Source of the DNA: Cyclobacteriaceae bacterium
GTDB lineage: Bacteria > Bacteroidota > Bacteroidia > Cytophagales > Cyclobacteriaceae
Reading direction: 5' to 3'
NCBI GenBank assembly: GCA_021604845.1
Contig: BQJT01000004.1
Location: forward strand, 1 to 51,645
Length of the DNA stretch: 51,645 nucleotides
Made by a program: the position numbers and the translations under genes. Under the pieces are notes generated by a model. The model had not been told where the DNA came from, made no database searches, and saw only the letters and a program-made list of their open reading frames with translations. Of the stretch, positions 43,341 through 51,645 are shown one piece after another (within the stretch, counting starts at the first letter, position 1; every line of letters starts with the position of its first letter).

Positions 43341-43715
43341 ATGCCTACTATACAGCAATTAGTCAGAAAAGGAAGAAAAAAACTGACCTCAAAATCAAAA
43401 TCACCTGCTTTGGATTCCTGTCCTCAGCGAAGGGGAGTTTGCACCAGGGTATACACCACCACTCCGAAGAAGCCCAACTCAGCTATGCGGAAGGTTGCCA
43501 GGGTTCGATTGACCAATGGCAAGGAAGTAAATGCTTACATTCCGGGTGAAGGACATAACCTGCAGGAACACTCCATTGTGTTGATTCGAGGTGGAAGGGT
43601 GAAGGATCTGCCAGGAGTCCGCTACCACATAATTCGAGGTGCCCTGGATACCGCCGGAGTAAGTGGAAGGTCACAACGTAGGTCTAAATATGGAGCCAAG
43701 AGGCCTAAAAAATAA
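43341..43715 (+). CDS. rpsL: Ribosomal protein S12
   Basis: A 124-residue S12 with [13 protein letters not shown], the decoding loop [21 protein letters not shown] and [17 protein letters not shown]. The lysines where streptomycin-resistance changes occur appear wild type. It is the first gene of the str operon; the leader is about 30 nt. rpsG follows after 6 nt. Confidence 0.98.
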   Translation: MPTIQQLVRKGRKKLTSKSKSPALDSCPQRRGVCTRVYTTTPKKPNSAMRKVARVRLTNGKEVNAYIPGEGHNLQEHSIVLIRGGRVKDLPGVRYHIIRGALDTAGVSGRSQRRSKYGAKRPKK

Positions 43716-43721
43716 ATTGTA

Positions 43722-44189
43722 ATGAGAAAAGCTAAACCTAAGAAGCGATACGTATTACCAGATCCAAAGTTTAAGGATGAACTGGTAACCAAGTTTGTAA
43801 ATTACCTGATGGTTGATGGAAAAAAGTCTGTCGCCTACAGCATTTTTTATGATGCGATTAGCCTGGTTGAAAACAGGACCAAAGAGGATGGTCTGGAAAC
43901 ATGGAAGAAAGCCCTGAGTAATGTGATGCCCTCGGTTGAAGTGAAAAGTCGGCGAGTAGGAGGAGCTACCTTCCAGGTACCACTTGAGGTACGTCCTAAC
44001 AGGAAGACATCTTTGGGTATTAAATGGTTGATCAGGTATTCCCGTGCCAGAGGAGAAAAAACTATGAAAGAAAGATTGGCGGCTGAAATAATTGCAGCCA
44101 GTAAAGGAGAAGGTTCTGCAATTAAGAAGAAAGACGATACCCATCGTATGGCAGAGGCTAACAAAGCATTTTCTCATTTCAGGTTTTAA
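43722..44189 (+). CDS. rpsG: Ribosomal protein S7
   Basis: A 155-residue S7. Motifs include [58 protein letters not shown] and the C-terminal [15 protein letters not shown]. It nucleates the 30S head. fusA follows after 11 nt. Confidence 0.98.
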   Translation: MRKAKPKKRYVLPDPKFKDELVTKFVNYLMVDGKKSVAYSIFYDAISLVENRTKEDGLETWKKALSNVMPSVEVKSRRVGGATFQVPLEVRPNRKTSLGIKWLIRYSRARGEKTMKERLAAEIIAASKGEGSAIKKKDDTHRMAEANKAFSHFRF

Positions 44190-44200
44190 TACTGACTACC

Positions 44201-46330
44201 ATGGGAAGAGATTTAAAGTATTTGAGGAATATCGGTATCATGGCCCACATCGATGCCGGTAAAACCACTACCACAGAGAGAATTCTGTATTATACTGGAA
44301 TCAGTCATAAAATTGGTGAAGTGCACGATGGTGCGGCCACCATGGACTGGATGGAGCAGGAGCAGGAACGAGGTATTACCATCACCAGTGCTGCTACTAC
44401 CACGTTTTGGAAATACCCAACCTCTCAAGGTCAGCCAGTAGATTCCACCAACGAGTACCTGATAAACATCATTGACACACCTGGACACGTTGACTTTACC
44501 GTAGAGGTAGAACGTTCGCTGCGAGTACTGGATGGTGCAGTGGCACTTTTCTGTGCAGTGTCTGGGGTTGAGCCACAATCAGAAACTGTCTGGCGCCAGG
44601 CCGATAAATACCGGGTGCCTAGAATTTGTTTTGTTAACAAGATGGATCGCTCCGGTGCGGATTTTTTCAATGTAGTTAACGAAATCAAAGAAAAACTGGG
44701 TGCCAATCCGGTGCCCCTTCAAGTACCCATAGGTGCTGAAGAGGGTTTTACCGGGGTGGTTGACCTCATTACCAACAGAGCGATCGTATGGAATGAGGAA
44801 GACCGGGGCATGACCTATGAGATTGTAGATATCCCTGAGGATCTGCAGGAAGTGGTAGACGAATGGCGTCAGAAGTTGGTGGAAAGCGTCGCAGAATATG
44901 ATGACGTACTGCTGGAAAAATTCTTTGACGATCCCAACTCAATTACCAAGGAAGAAATGATGGAGGCGATCAGGAAAGCGGTAGTAGACATGTCTTTCTC
45001 GCCTGTGCTTTGTGGATCCGCGTTTAAAAATAAAGGAGTGCAGGCGGTGCTCGATGCTGTTTGTGCTTATCTGCCTTCACCACTGGATCTTCCGCCGGTA
45101 GAGGGTACTAACCCTGACACAGAAGAGATAGTTACCAGAGAACCTAATGTTGATCAACCTTTCTCGGCTTTAGCGTTTAAGATCGCTACCGATCCATTCG
45201 TAGGAAGACTTTGTTTCTTCAGGGTTTATTCCGGAAAACTTGATGCGGGTAGTTATGTGCTCAATATGAGGACCGGAAAAAAGGAAAGAATTTCCCGATT
45301 GATGCAGATGCATTCCAACAAGCAGAATCCTATCAATGTAGTGGAAGCCGGTGATATATGCGCCGGGGTAGGATTTAAGGATATAAAGACCGGTGATACT
45401 CTGGTTGAAGAAAAGTCTCCGGTCATTTTGGAATCGATGTCATTTCCGGACCCGGTTATCGGCTATGCTATTGAGCCAAAAGCCCAGGCTGACGTGGATA
45501 AGTTGGGTGTGGCCATCTCCAAGTTGGTAGAAGAAGATCCGACCTTAACCGTACAAACCGATCAGGAAACCGGTCAAACCGTGCTTAGAGGAATGGGAGA
45601 GCTTCATTTGGAGATAATCATTGACAGGTTAAAGAGAGAGTTTAAAGTAGAGATTAACCAGGGAGCGCCCCAGGTAGCTTATAAAGAAAGCCTGACCAAG
45701 ACGGTAGAACATCGCGAGGTGTACAAGAAACAAACTGGTGGTCGTGGTAAATTTGCAGACATTGTCTTTAATATGGGCCCCAGGGAAGATGACAAGCAGG
45801 GACTGGAGTTTGACAATAAGATTGTTGGTGGAGTTATACCACGCGAATTTATTCCTAGTGTCCAGAAAGGATTCGAGGAAGCTATGAAAAACGGGCCACT
45901 TGCCGGATATCCGGTGGAAGAATTGTATGTGAAACTATTCCACGGTTCATTCCACGATGTGGACTCGGATAGCCTGTCTTTTGAACTGGCTGCCAGGATT
46001 GGATTTAGAGAAGCCGCTAAAAAGGCTGCACCTCAACTACTTGAGCCTATCATGTCAGTCGAGGTAGTAACTCCGGATGAATATACCGGTCCAGTCACCG
46101 GTGATTTGAACAAACGGCGGGGAATTATGAAGGGTATGGATACCAAAGGAGGTGCTCAAATAATCAAAGCAGCGGTTCCTTTGTCGGAATTGTTTGGATA
46201 TGTTACCGATCTTAGAACCATTTCTTCAGGTCGGGCATCCGCAACGCTAACTTTCTCTCACTACGACCCGGTGCCTACGCACCTGGCAGAAGGCATCATT
46301 GAGAAAGTAAGAGGGGCGGCAGTTAATTAA
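44201..46330 (+). CDS. fusA: Elongation factor G
   Basis: A 709-residue GTPase with G1 [15 protein letters not shown], switch [10 protein letters not shown] and G4 [10 protein letters not shown]. Domains II to V are complete ([54 protein letters not shown]). It drives translocation and, with RRF, ribosome recycling. It lies between rpsG and rpsJ with gaps of 11 and 6 nt, the normal str-operon order. Confidence 0.99.
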   Translation: MGRDLKYLRNIGIMAHIDAGKTTTTERILYYTGISHKIGEVHDGAATMDWMEQEQERGITITSAATTTFWKYPTSQGQPVDSTNEYLINIIDTPGHVDFTVEVERSLRVLDGAVALFCAVSGVEPQSETVWRQADKYRVPRICFVNKMDRSGADFFNVVNEIKEKLGANPVPLQVPIGAEEGFTGVVDLITNRAIVWNEEDRGMTYEIVDIPEDLQEVVDEWRQKLVESVAEYDDVLLEKFFDDPNSITKEEMMEAIRKAVVDMSFSPVLCGSAFKNKGVQAVLDAVCAYLPSPLDLPPVEGTNPDTEEIVTREPNVDQPFSALAFKIATDPFVGRLCFFRVYSGKLDAGSYVLNMRTGKKERISRLMQMHSNKQNPINVVEAGDICAGVGFKDIKTGDTLVEEKSPVILESMSFPDPVIGYAIEPKAQADVDKLGVAISKLVEEDPTLTVQTDQETGQTVLRGMGELHLEIIIDRLKREFKVEINQGAPQVAYKESLTKTVEHREVYKKQTGGRGKFADIVFNMGPREDDKQGLEFDNKIVGGVIPREFIPSVQKGFEEAMKNGPLAGYPVEELYVKLFHGSFHDVDSDSLSFELAARIGFREAAKKAAPQLLEPIMSVEVVTPDEYTGPVTGDLNKRRGIMKGMDTKGGAQIIKAAVPLSELFGYVTDLRTISSGRASATLTFSHYDPVPTHLAEGIIEKVRGAAVN

Positions 46331-46336
46331 GCTATT

Positions 46337-46642
46337 ATGAATCAGAAAATAAGAATTAAACTTAAATCCTACGACCATAATCTGGTTGACAAGTCATCGG
46401 AGAAAATCGTACGGGCCGTAAAAACCACAGGAGCTGTGGTAAGCGGGCCAATCCCGTTGCCAACAGTGAAGGAAAAATTCACCGTTCTAAGGTCACCTCA
46501 CGTAAATAAAAAATCGCGTGAACAGTTTCAACTTTGTACCTACAAACGGTTGGTTGATATCTATTCCAACAGCACCAAAACTGTCGATGCGTTGATGAAA
46601 TTGGAGTTGCCAAGTGGTGTGGACGTAGAGATAAAAGTTTAG
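46337..46642 (+). CDS. rpsJ: Ribosomal protein S10
   Basis: A 101-residue S10: [63 protein letters not shown], the family pattern through to the end. Besides the ribosome, S10 also contacts NusB and NusG. In this genome it closes the str operon: a terminator follows, and rplC starts from a separate promoter. Confidence 0.98.
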   Translation: MNQKIRIKLKSYDHNLVDKSSEKIVRAVKTTGAVVSGPIPLPTVKEKFTVLRSPHVNKKSREQFQLCTYKRLVDIYSNSTKTVDALMKLELPSGVDVEIKV

Positions 46643-46663
46643 GAAAATATAAACACCAAGTGT

Positions 46664-46701
46664 AAAGAACCAATACCGTATTTTCTATTGGTTCTTTTTT
46701 T
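46664..46701 (+). terminator. Intrinsic terminator between rpsJ and rplC
   Basis: AAAGAACCAATA pairs perfectly with TATTGGTTCTTT around a 10-nt loop, followed by four more T residues. It separates the str operon from the L3-led ribosomal operon. Confidence 0.9.
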
Positions 46702-46720
46702 AGTTTTTGAAAATTTGACC

Positions 46721-46751
46721 TTTGGTAACCGTTAATTATTTGCTATCTTTG
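46721..46751 (+). promoter_or_regulatory. Promoter of the rplC-led ribosomal operon
   Basis: TTTG (46721-46724), a 19-nt spacer and TATCTTTG (46744-46751), followed by CAGTCC. A perfect match. It sits 20 bp beyond the rpsJ terminator. Confidence 0.85.
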
Positions 46752-46801
46752 CAGTCCTTTGCCGGAATGGGAGGTAGAGAGATAGCCAAAAAGAGAAAAA
46801 A

Positions 46802-47434
46802 ATGTCTGGGATAATTGGTAAAAAAATAGGGATGACAAGTGTCTTTGATGAGCAAGGGCATAACATTCCATGCACCCTGATTGAGGCTGGTCCCTGTGTG
46901 GTTACACAGATTAAAACTGAGGAGTCTGACGGGTATAGTGCTGTGCAATTGGGTTGGGGTGAGAAGAAAGATAAGCATACTACAAAACCGCTAAAAGGCC
47001 ATTTTGAAAAGTCAAAAACTACTCCGAAGAAGAAACTGGTAGAGTTCAGGGATTTTAAAGAATTGTTTGACGGCGAGGTCTCCTTGGGGCAATCAATAAA
47101 TGTAGCTAATGTTTTCAAGGAGGGAGATTTTGTAGATGCTATCGGAACTTCAAAAGGTAAAGGATTTCAGGGGGTAGTAAAGAGGCATAATTTTGCAGGA
47201 GTAGGAGATGCGACCCACGGACAACACAACAGATTGCGTGCGCCCGGTTCCATTGGAGCGGGCTCCGATCCGTCAAGGGTATTTAAGGGGATGAAGATGG
47301 CAGGAAGAATGGGTGGAGAGCGAGTTCAGGTAATTAACCTGAGAGTCATGAAGATCCTTGAAGATGAAAACTTGATTTTAGTTAGTGGGGCTGTTCCTGG
47401 ATCTAAGAACTCAGTAGTAATTTTGGAGAAGTAA
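46802..47434 (+). CDS. rplC: Ribosomal protein L3
   Basis: A 210-residue L3 with [35 protein letters not shown] and the 23S-contacting loop [57 protein letters not shown]. First gene of its operon here. rplD follows after 2 nt. Confidence 0.98.
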   Translation: MSGIIGKKIGMTSVFDEQGHNIPCTLIEAGPCVVTQIKTEESDGYSAVQLGWGEKKDKHTTKPLKGHFEKSKTTPKKKLVEFRDFKELFDGEVSLGQSINVANVFKEGDFVDAIGTSKGKGFQGVVKRHNFAGVGDATHGQHNRLRAPGSIGAGSDPSRVFKGMKMAGRMGGERVQVINLRVMKILEDENLILVSGAVPGSKNSVVILEK

Positions 47435-47436
47435 GC

Positions 47437-48063
47437 ATGGAAATTACGGTATATAAAAGCAGCGGAAAGAAAACTACCAAAAAGGTAAATCTTGCAGATG
47501 ACATTTTTGCCATCGAACCGAATGACCACGCCATTTACCTGGATGTGAAGCAATATCTTGCCAATCAACGGCAGGGAACTCACAAGTCAAAGGAACGCGC
47601 AGAGATTGTAGGTTCAACCCGAAAGATTAAAAGACAAAAAGGCACGGGAACCGCAAGGGCAGGTAGTATTAAGTCGCCAATATTCAGAGGAGGAGGACGC
47701 GTATTTGGTCCGAGGCCAAAGGATTATAGATTTAAACTAAATAAGAAACTGAAGACACTGGCGAGAAAATCGGCCTTGAGCTATAAATCAAAAGAAGAGG
47801 GGATCATGATATTGGAGGATTTCAATTTTGAAGGTCCAAAGACTAAAGAGTATTTGAAAATGCTTGCTTCTCTTGAACTTGATAACAAAAAGACCCTTTT
47901 GGTGTTGCCAGAGTCGAATAAGAATATCATGCTATCAAGCAGGAACTTGCCCAAGGCAAAGGTTACAACTGTAGATTCTTTGCATACTTACGATCTGTTA
48001 CACGCAGAACGTTTATTGATAAGTGAGAGTTCGATTGAAAAAATAGAGAATTTACTAAAGTAA
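47437..48063 (+). CDS. rplD: Ribosomal protein L4
   Basis: A 208-residue L4 with the extended loop that lines the peptide exit tunnel ([51 protein letters not shown]). Its stop codon overlaps the rplW ATG by one base (TAATG). In E. coli L4 represses its own operon; no such leader is recognised here. Confidence 0.97.
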   Translation: MEITVYKSSGKKTTKKVNLADDIFAIEPNDHAIYLDVKQYLANQRQGTHKSKERAEIVGSTRKIKRQKGTGTARAGSIKSPIFRGGGRVFGPRPKDYRFKLNKKLKTLARKSALSYKSKEEGIMILEDFNFEGPKTKEYLKMLASLELDNKKTLLVLPESNKNIMLSSRNLPKAKVTTVDSLHTYDLLHAERLLISESSIEKIENLLK

Positions 48064-48350
48064 TGAGTGTATTAGTTAAACCATTGGTAACGGAGAAAGT
48101 ATCGGCTTTAAATGAAGAAGGACGTTACGGTTTTGTCGTTTCCAACAATGCCAATAAGATCCAGATTAAAAAAGCGGTGGAAGCTACCTACGGAGTTACA
48201 GTAGAGGATGTAAACACTATGAGGTATGTAGGCAAGAAAAAATCCAGGCACACCAAATCAGGTGTAATATCCGGCCGAACACCAGGGTATAAAAAGGCTA
48301 TTGTAAAAGTGGCTGATGGCGATGTTATAGATTTTTACAGTGGTATTTAA
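48063..48350 (+). CDS. rplW: Ribosomal protein L23
   Basis: A 95-residue L23: LVKPLVTEKVSALNEEGRYGFVVSNNANKIQIKKAVEATYGVTVEDVNTMRYVGK. It sits at the tunnel exit, where trigger factor and SRP dock. It overlaps rplD by one base and precedes rplB by 17 nt. Confidence 0.97.
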   Translation: MSVLVKPLVTEKVSALNEEGRYGFVVSNNANKIQIKKAVEATYGVTVEDVNTMRYVGKKKSRHTKSGVISGRTPGYKKAIVKVADGDVIDFYSGI

Positions 48351-48367
48351 TTCTATAGGTTAAAGAG

Positions 48368-49183
48368 ATGGCAGTTAAGAAATTAAGACCAGTTACCCCG
48401 GGGCAGCGATATCGAATGGCTCCCAGTTTTTCGGAGTTAACCTCAGATAGGCCGGAGAAATCCTTGCTCAAAGGAGTAAAGAGATCAGGCGGTAGAAATA
48501 ACAGTGGCCGTATGACCATGCGGTACATGGGTGGCGGTCATAAGAAGCGTATTAGGGAGATTGATTTTAAGCGAAGGAAATTTGGCATTCCGGCTACTGT
48601 AAAGACTGTTGAATATGACCCAATGCGATCTGCTAGGATCGCATTGTTATATTATGCCGATGGTGCCAAAGCTTACATTATTGCGCCGGAGGGTATCAAG
48701 GTTGGTCAAACTGTAGTGTCAGGGGAAAAGGTGGCCCCGGAAGTAGGAAATTGCCTGGCGATAGCAAATATCCCTCTTGGTACAATAATTCACAATATCG
48801 AATTAAAACCGGGAAGAGGAGCTGCTATGGCTCGAAGTGCAGGGGCTTATGCTCAGTTGCTGGCGCGTGAAGGGAAGTACGCCACCATTAAACTACCTTC
48901 GGGAGAAATGAGAATGGTATTAACTACCTGTATGGCAACGGTGGGAAGTGTATCCAACGCTGAACATATGAATGTTAGCCTGGGTAAGGCAGGTAGAAAA
49001 CGGTGGTTGGGTCGCAGACCTCGGGTTAGAGGTGTGGCGATGAATCCTGTTGATCACCCAATGGGTGGTGGTGAAGGAAAAGCATCTGGAGGACATCCGC
49101 GTTCCCGAAAAGGATTGTATGCCAAAGGATATAAAACCCGTCACAAGAAAAAGTATAGCAATAAATTGATAATAAGCAGATAA
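48368..49183 (+). CDS. rplB: Ribosomal protein L2
   Basis: A 271-residue L2 with [29 protein letters not shown] and the peptidyl-transferase-centre signature [27 protein letters not shown], including the conserved His. Gaps to rplW and rpsS are 17 and 13 nt. Confidence 0.98.
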   Translation: MAVKKLRPVTPGQRYRMAPSFSELTSDRPEKSLLKGVKRSGGRNNSGRMTMRYMGGGHKKRIREIDFKRRKFGIPATVKTVEYDPMRSARIALLYYADGAKAYIIAPEGIKVGQTVVSGEKVAPEVGNCLAIANIPLGTIIHNIELKPGRGAAMARSAGAYAQLLAREGKYATIKLPSGEMRMVLTTCMATVGSVSNAEHMNVSLGKAGRKRWLGRRPRVRGVAMNPVDHPMGGGEGKASGGHPRSRKGLYAKGYKTRHKKKYSNKLIISR

Positions 49184-49196
49184 CTCACAGTCAGTT

Positions 49197-49475
49197 ATGG
49201 GAAGATCACTAAAAAAAGGGCCCTACATCGACTTTCGACTGGAAAAGAAGGTGGATGTAATGAATGATTCCGGAAAGAAATCAGTAATAAAGACCTGGTC
49301 AAGAAGGTCAATGGTTTCGCCGGATTTTGTCGGGCATACATTTGCAGTTCATAACGGTAATAAATTCATACCGGTTTATGTAACTGAGAATATGGTAGGA
49401 CACAAATTAGGTGAATTTGCCCCTACCAGAAATTTTAGAGGTCATGTTGCTAAGAAAGATAGAGGTAAAAGATAG
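49197..49475 (+). CDS. rpsS: Ribosomal protein S19
   Basis: A 92-residue S19: [73 protein letters not shown]. It forms the 30S head with S13. rplV follows after 8 nt. Confidence 0.98.
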   Translation: MGRSLKKGPYIDFRLEKKVDVMNDSGKKSVIKTWSRRSMVSPDFVGHTFAVHNGNKFIPVYVTENMVGHKLGEFAPTRNFRGHVAKKDRGKR

Positions 49476-49483
49476 TTGAAATT

Positions 49484-49891
49484 ATGGAAGCAGTCGCTCG
49501 CTTAAACAATGTACCCACTTCTCCTCGAAAGATGAGGCTGGTAGCCGATATGATTCGTGGTGAGGCAGTGAACAAAGCATTGAATGTATTGAAATTTGAA
49601 TCAAAGGTTGGAGCTGCCCGTTTGGAGAAGCTTTTACTATCTGCAGTGGCCAACTGGCAGGCTAAGAATGAAGACATAAAACTGGAAGAGGCCGATCTTT
49701 ATGTTAAGGAGGTGATGGTTGACAGTGGACGTATTCTTAAAAGGTTAAGGCCAGCTCCGCAGGGGAGGGCGCACCGTATCAGGAAAAGGTCCAACCATGT
49801 GACCCTGGTGGTAGATAACCTTCGGGAGCCAATTGTTGAAGAAGTAGCGGAAACTAAGGATTCTAAAAAGGAAGAGCAAAATAAAAACTAA
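49484..49891 (+). CDS. rplV: Ribosomal protein L22
   Basis: A 135-residue L22 with [32 protein letters not shown] and the tunnel hairpin [24 protein letters not shown]. The C-terminus extends past the usual end with an acidic-basic tail ([17 protein letters not shown]), common in Bacteroidota. The rpsC ATG directly follows its stop codon, with no gap. Confidence 0.97.
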   Translation: MEAVARLNNVPTSPRKMRLVADMIRGEAVNKALNVLKFESKVGAARLEKLLLSAVANWQAKNEDIKLEEADLYVKEVMVDSGRILKRLRPAPQGRAHRIRKRSNHVTLVVDNLREPIVEEVAETKDSKKEEQNKN

Positions 49892-50605
49892 ATGGGACAA
49901 AAAGTAAACCCTATAAGCTTAAGACTTGGTATTGTAAAAGGTTGGGATTCCAACTGGTACGGTGGCAAGGATTTCTCGGAAAAGATTGTTGAAGATCACA
50001 GTATTCGTAAGTATATCCGGGCGAGGATCCCAAAAGGAGGAATTTCCAAGATTGTTATAGAACGAACAATAAAAAGAATTACACTTACCGTACATACCGC
50101 ACGACCTGGAGTGGTAATTGGCAAGGGTGGTACTGAAGTAGATAAGATTAAGGAGGAGTTGAAAAAGCTTACCGGAAAAGATGTTCAAATAAATATTTTT
50201 GAAATAAAAAGACCGGAACTGGATGCCAGTTTAGTAGGAGAATCAATCGCTCAACAGCTGCAGGCCAGGATTTCATACCGAAGGGCAATGAAGCAATCTA
50301 TTGCCAGCGCCATGAGAGTAGGGGCACAAGGCATTAAGATTAAAGTTTCCGGACGATTAGGAGGTGCAGAAATGGCACGTTCCGAGCAATACAAGGATGG
50401 ACGTATTCCTCTGCATACATTAAGGGCGGATATTGACTATGCGGTTTCAGAAGCGAATACCGTATATGGGAAAATCGGCATTAAAGTGTGGATATTCAAA
50501 GGAGAAATTTACGGGAAGAGAGATCTTTCTCCAAATATTGGAAGTACCGGAGGAGACATGGGCGGCAGACGCAAGAGAGACGGCGCAAAGAGAAAAAGAA
50601 GATAG
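49892..50605 (+). CDS. rpsC: Ribosomal protein S3
   Basis: A 237-residue S3. The KH domain holds [58 protein letters not shown]. The C-domain has [35 protein letters not shown]. It ends in a basic tail. It helps unwind mRNA at the entry site. Confidence 0.98.
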   Translation: MGQKVNPISLRLGIVKGWDSNWYGGKDFSEKIVEDHSIRKYIRARIPKGGISKIVIERTIKRITLTVHTARPGVVIGKGGTEVDKIKEELKKLTGKDVQINIFEIKRPELDASLVGESIAQQLQARISYRRAMKQSIASAMRVGAQGIKIKVSGRLGGAEMARSEQYKDGRIPLHTLRADIDYAVSEANTVYGKIGIKVWIFKGEIYGKRDLSPNIGSTGGDMGGRRKRDGAKRKRR

Positions 50606-50623
50606 AGTTTAGGAGAAACTACA

Positions 50624-51046
50624 ATGTTACAACCAAAGAGAACCAAATACCGCAAAAAGCAGAAAGGAAGAGTAAAAGGGATTGCTCAGCGTGGACATAC
50701 CATTGCCTTTGGCAGTTTTGGATTAAAAACCCTGGAGCCGGGTTGGATTACCAGCAGGCAACTGGAAGCTGCTCGGATTGCAGTTACCAGAGCTATGAAA
50801 AGAGAAGGTCAGGTTTGGATTAGGATTTTTCCTGACAAACCCATAACCAAGAAACCCGCAGAAGTTAGAATGGGGAAAGGAAAAGGAGCTCCTGAGTATT
50901 GGGTAGCAGTGGTAAAACCAGGGACCATCATGTTCGAATCAAGTGGTGTAACCAAGGAGTTGGCTGAAGAGGCAATGAGACTCGCCGCTCAGAAACTACC
51001 GGTTCAAACTAAGTTTGTAGTAAGAAAAGACTACGTAGCTCAATAA
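50624..51046 (+). CDS. rplP: Ribosomal protein L16
   Basis: A 140-residue L16: [104 protein letters not shown]. It contacts A-site tRNA. rpmC follows after 3 nt. Confidence 0.98.
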   Translation: MLQPKRTKYRKKQKGRVKGIAQRGHTIAFGSFGLKTLEPGWITSRQLEAARIAVTRAMKREGQVWIRIFPDKPITKKPAEVRMGKGKGAPEYWVAVVKPGTIMFESSGVTKELAEEAMRLAAQKLPVQTKFVVRKDYVAQ

Positions 51047-51049
51047 GTT

Positions 51050-51247
51050 ATGAATAATTCAGAGATCAAATCACTCTCAATCGGCGAACTACAGGAGCGT
51101 ATTGTTTCTGAAAAGGAGAACCTGCAAAAATTAAAATTTGCGCATGCTATTTCTCCTATTGAGAATCCGATAAAAATAAAAGAGGCAAAACGTTTAATCG
51201 CCCGCATGAACACGGAATTGACGGTCAAACAAAAAAGCAAAGTATAG
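51050..51247 (+). CDS. rpmC: Ribosomal protein L29
   Basis: A 65-residue two-helix protein: [52 protein letters not shown]. It sits beside L23 at the tunnel exit. It lies in the standard rplP-rpmC-rpsQ order. Confidence 0.95.
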   Translation: MNNSEIKSLSIGELQERIVSEKENLQKLKFAHAISPIENPIKIKEAKRLIARMNTELTVKQKSKV

Positions 51248-51254
51248 GGAACGC

Positions 51255-51509
51255 ATGGAAAGAAATTTAAGAAAAGAGCGGACCGGAACTGTAGTTAGTA
51301 ACAAAATGGACAAATCCATTACGGTCCGGGTGGATCGTAAAGTTAAACATCCGGTTTACGGTAAATTCCAACGGAAGTCCACCAAGTTTACTGCTCATGA
51401 TGAAAAGAATGAGTGTGGAATTGGGGATACCGTAAAGATCATGGAGACACGACCGTTGAGTAAGCTTAAGAGATGGCGTTTAGTTGAAATAGTAGAAAAG
51501 GCTAAATAA
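51255..51509 (+). CDS. rpsQ: Ribosomal protein S17
   Basis: An 84-residue OB-fold protein: [75 protein letters not shown]. The [18 protein letters not shown] stretch is the family signature. rplN starts one base after its stop. Confidence 0.97.
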   Translation: MERNLRKERTGTVVSNKMDKSITVRVDRKVKHPVYGKFQRKSTKFTAHDEKNECGIGDTVKIMETRPLSKLKRWRLVEIVEKAK

Positions 51510-51510
51510 A

Positions 51511-51645
51511 ATGATTCAACAGGAGAGTAGACTGAATGTAGCTGATAATAGTGGAGCCAAAGAGGTTCTGGTTATCAGAGTATTGGGAGGTACCCGAAGA
51601 CGGTATGCAAGTATTGGAGATAAAGTAGTGGTCACTGTTAAGGAC
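51511..51645 (+). CDS. rplN: Ribosomal protein L14, 5' part only
   Basis: The first 45 codons are present: [27 protein letters not shown], then [17 protein letters not shown], matching the L14 N-terminus. The gene runs off the right edge. L14 is the binding partner of RsfS, whose gene is at 14965-15321. Confidence 0.95.
   Translation, partial: MIQQESRLNVADNSGAKEVLVIRVLGGTRRRYASIGDKVVVTVKD

Overview
The window is chromosomal DNA from a member of the Bacteroidota, most likely a free-living Cytophagales-type bacterium. The phylum call rests on a SusC/SusD pair, promoters of the form TTTG-N19-TAnnTTTG, a DUF3467 gene directly after rpoC, and a TPP-riboswitch-controlled TonB receptor. The order-level guess is weaker. 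Nearly all of the DNA is tightly packed core genome. I see no insertion sequence, prophage, CRISPR array or rRNA gene.

Layout. 1-228: 5' part of an unrecognised minus-strand gene. 469-5564: SusC receptor, SusD-like lipoprotein and a small lipoprotein, closed by a strong terminator. 5932-9730: a receiver-histidine kinase followed by a TPR-histidine kinase. 9898-11217: a TolC-type outer-membrane protein. 11205-15321 (minus): rsfS, ftsH, an LpxH-type hydrolase and a propeller-like secreted protein. 15381-17525: birA and ahcY. 17636-20213: two glycosyltransferases flanking a minus-strand membrane-anchored methyltransferase. 20382-22418: ECF sigma factor, zinc-finger anti-sigma candidate, gmk, nadD. 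22467-25079: TPP riboswitch and its TonB receptor. 25109-26946 (minus): a biotin-carrier protein, pyrH, frr. 27018-29594: a lipoprotein M1 aminopeptidase.

From 29674 to the right edge lies the gene-expression supercluster: tRNA-Tyr, tRNA-Gly, tRNA-Thr, tuf; then tRNA-Trp, secE, nusG, rplK, rplA, rplJ, rplL, rpoB, rpoC, DUF3467; then rpsL, rpsG, fusA, rpsJ; then rplC, rplD, rplW, rplB, rpsS, rplV, rpsC, rplP, rpmC, rpsQ and the start of rplN. Four promoters with the same TTTG-N19-TAnnTTTGCA design head these four blocks. Intrinsic terminators separate tuf from tRNA-Trp and rpsJ from rplC, and a weaker attenuator-like hairpin lies between rplL and rpoB.

I found no clear new multi-gene defence or metabolic system. 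The most unusual signals are regulatory: a 23-bp stem that is both the tuf terminator and part of the next promoter; a slightly degenerate TPP riboswitch with a possible start-codon-masking switch; G/C-block motifs shared upstream of the SusC gene and the receiver-kinase gene; and a composite promoter shared by two unrelated genes. All functional statements come from reading the sequence and from family knowledge; no database search was run.
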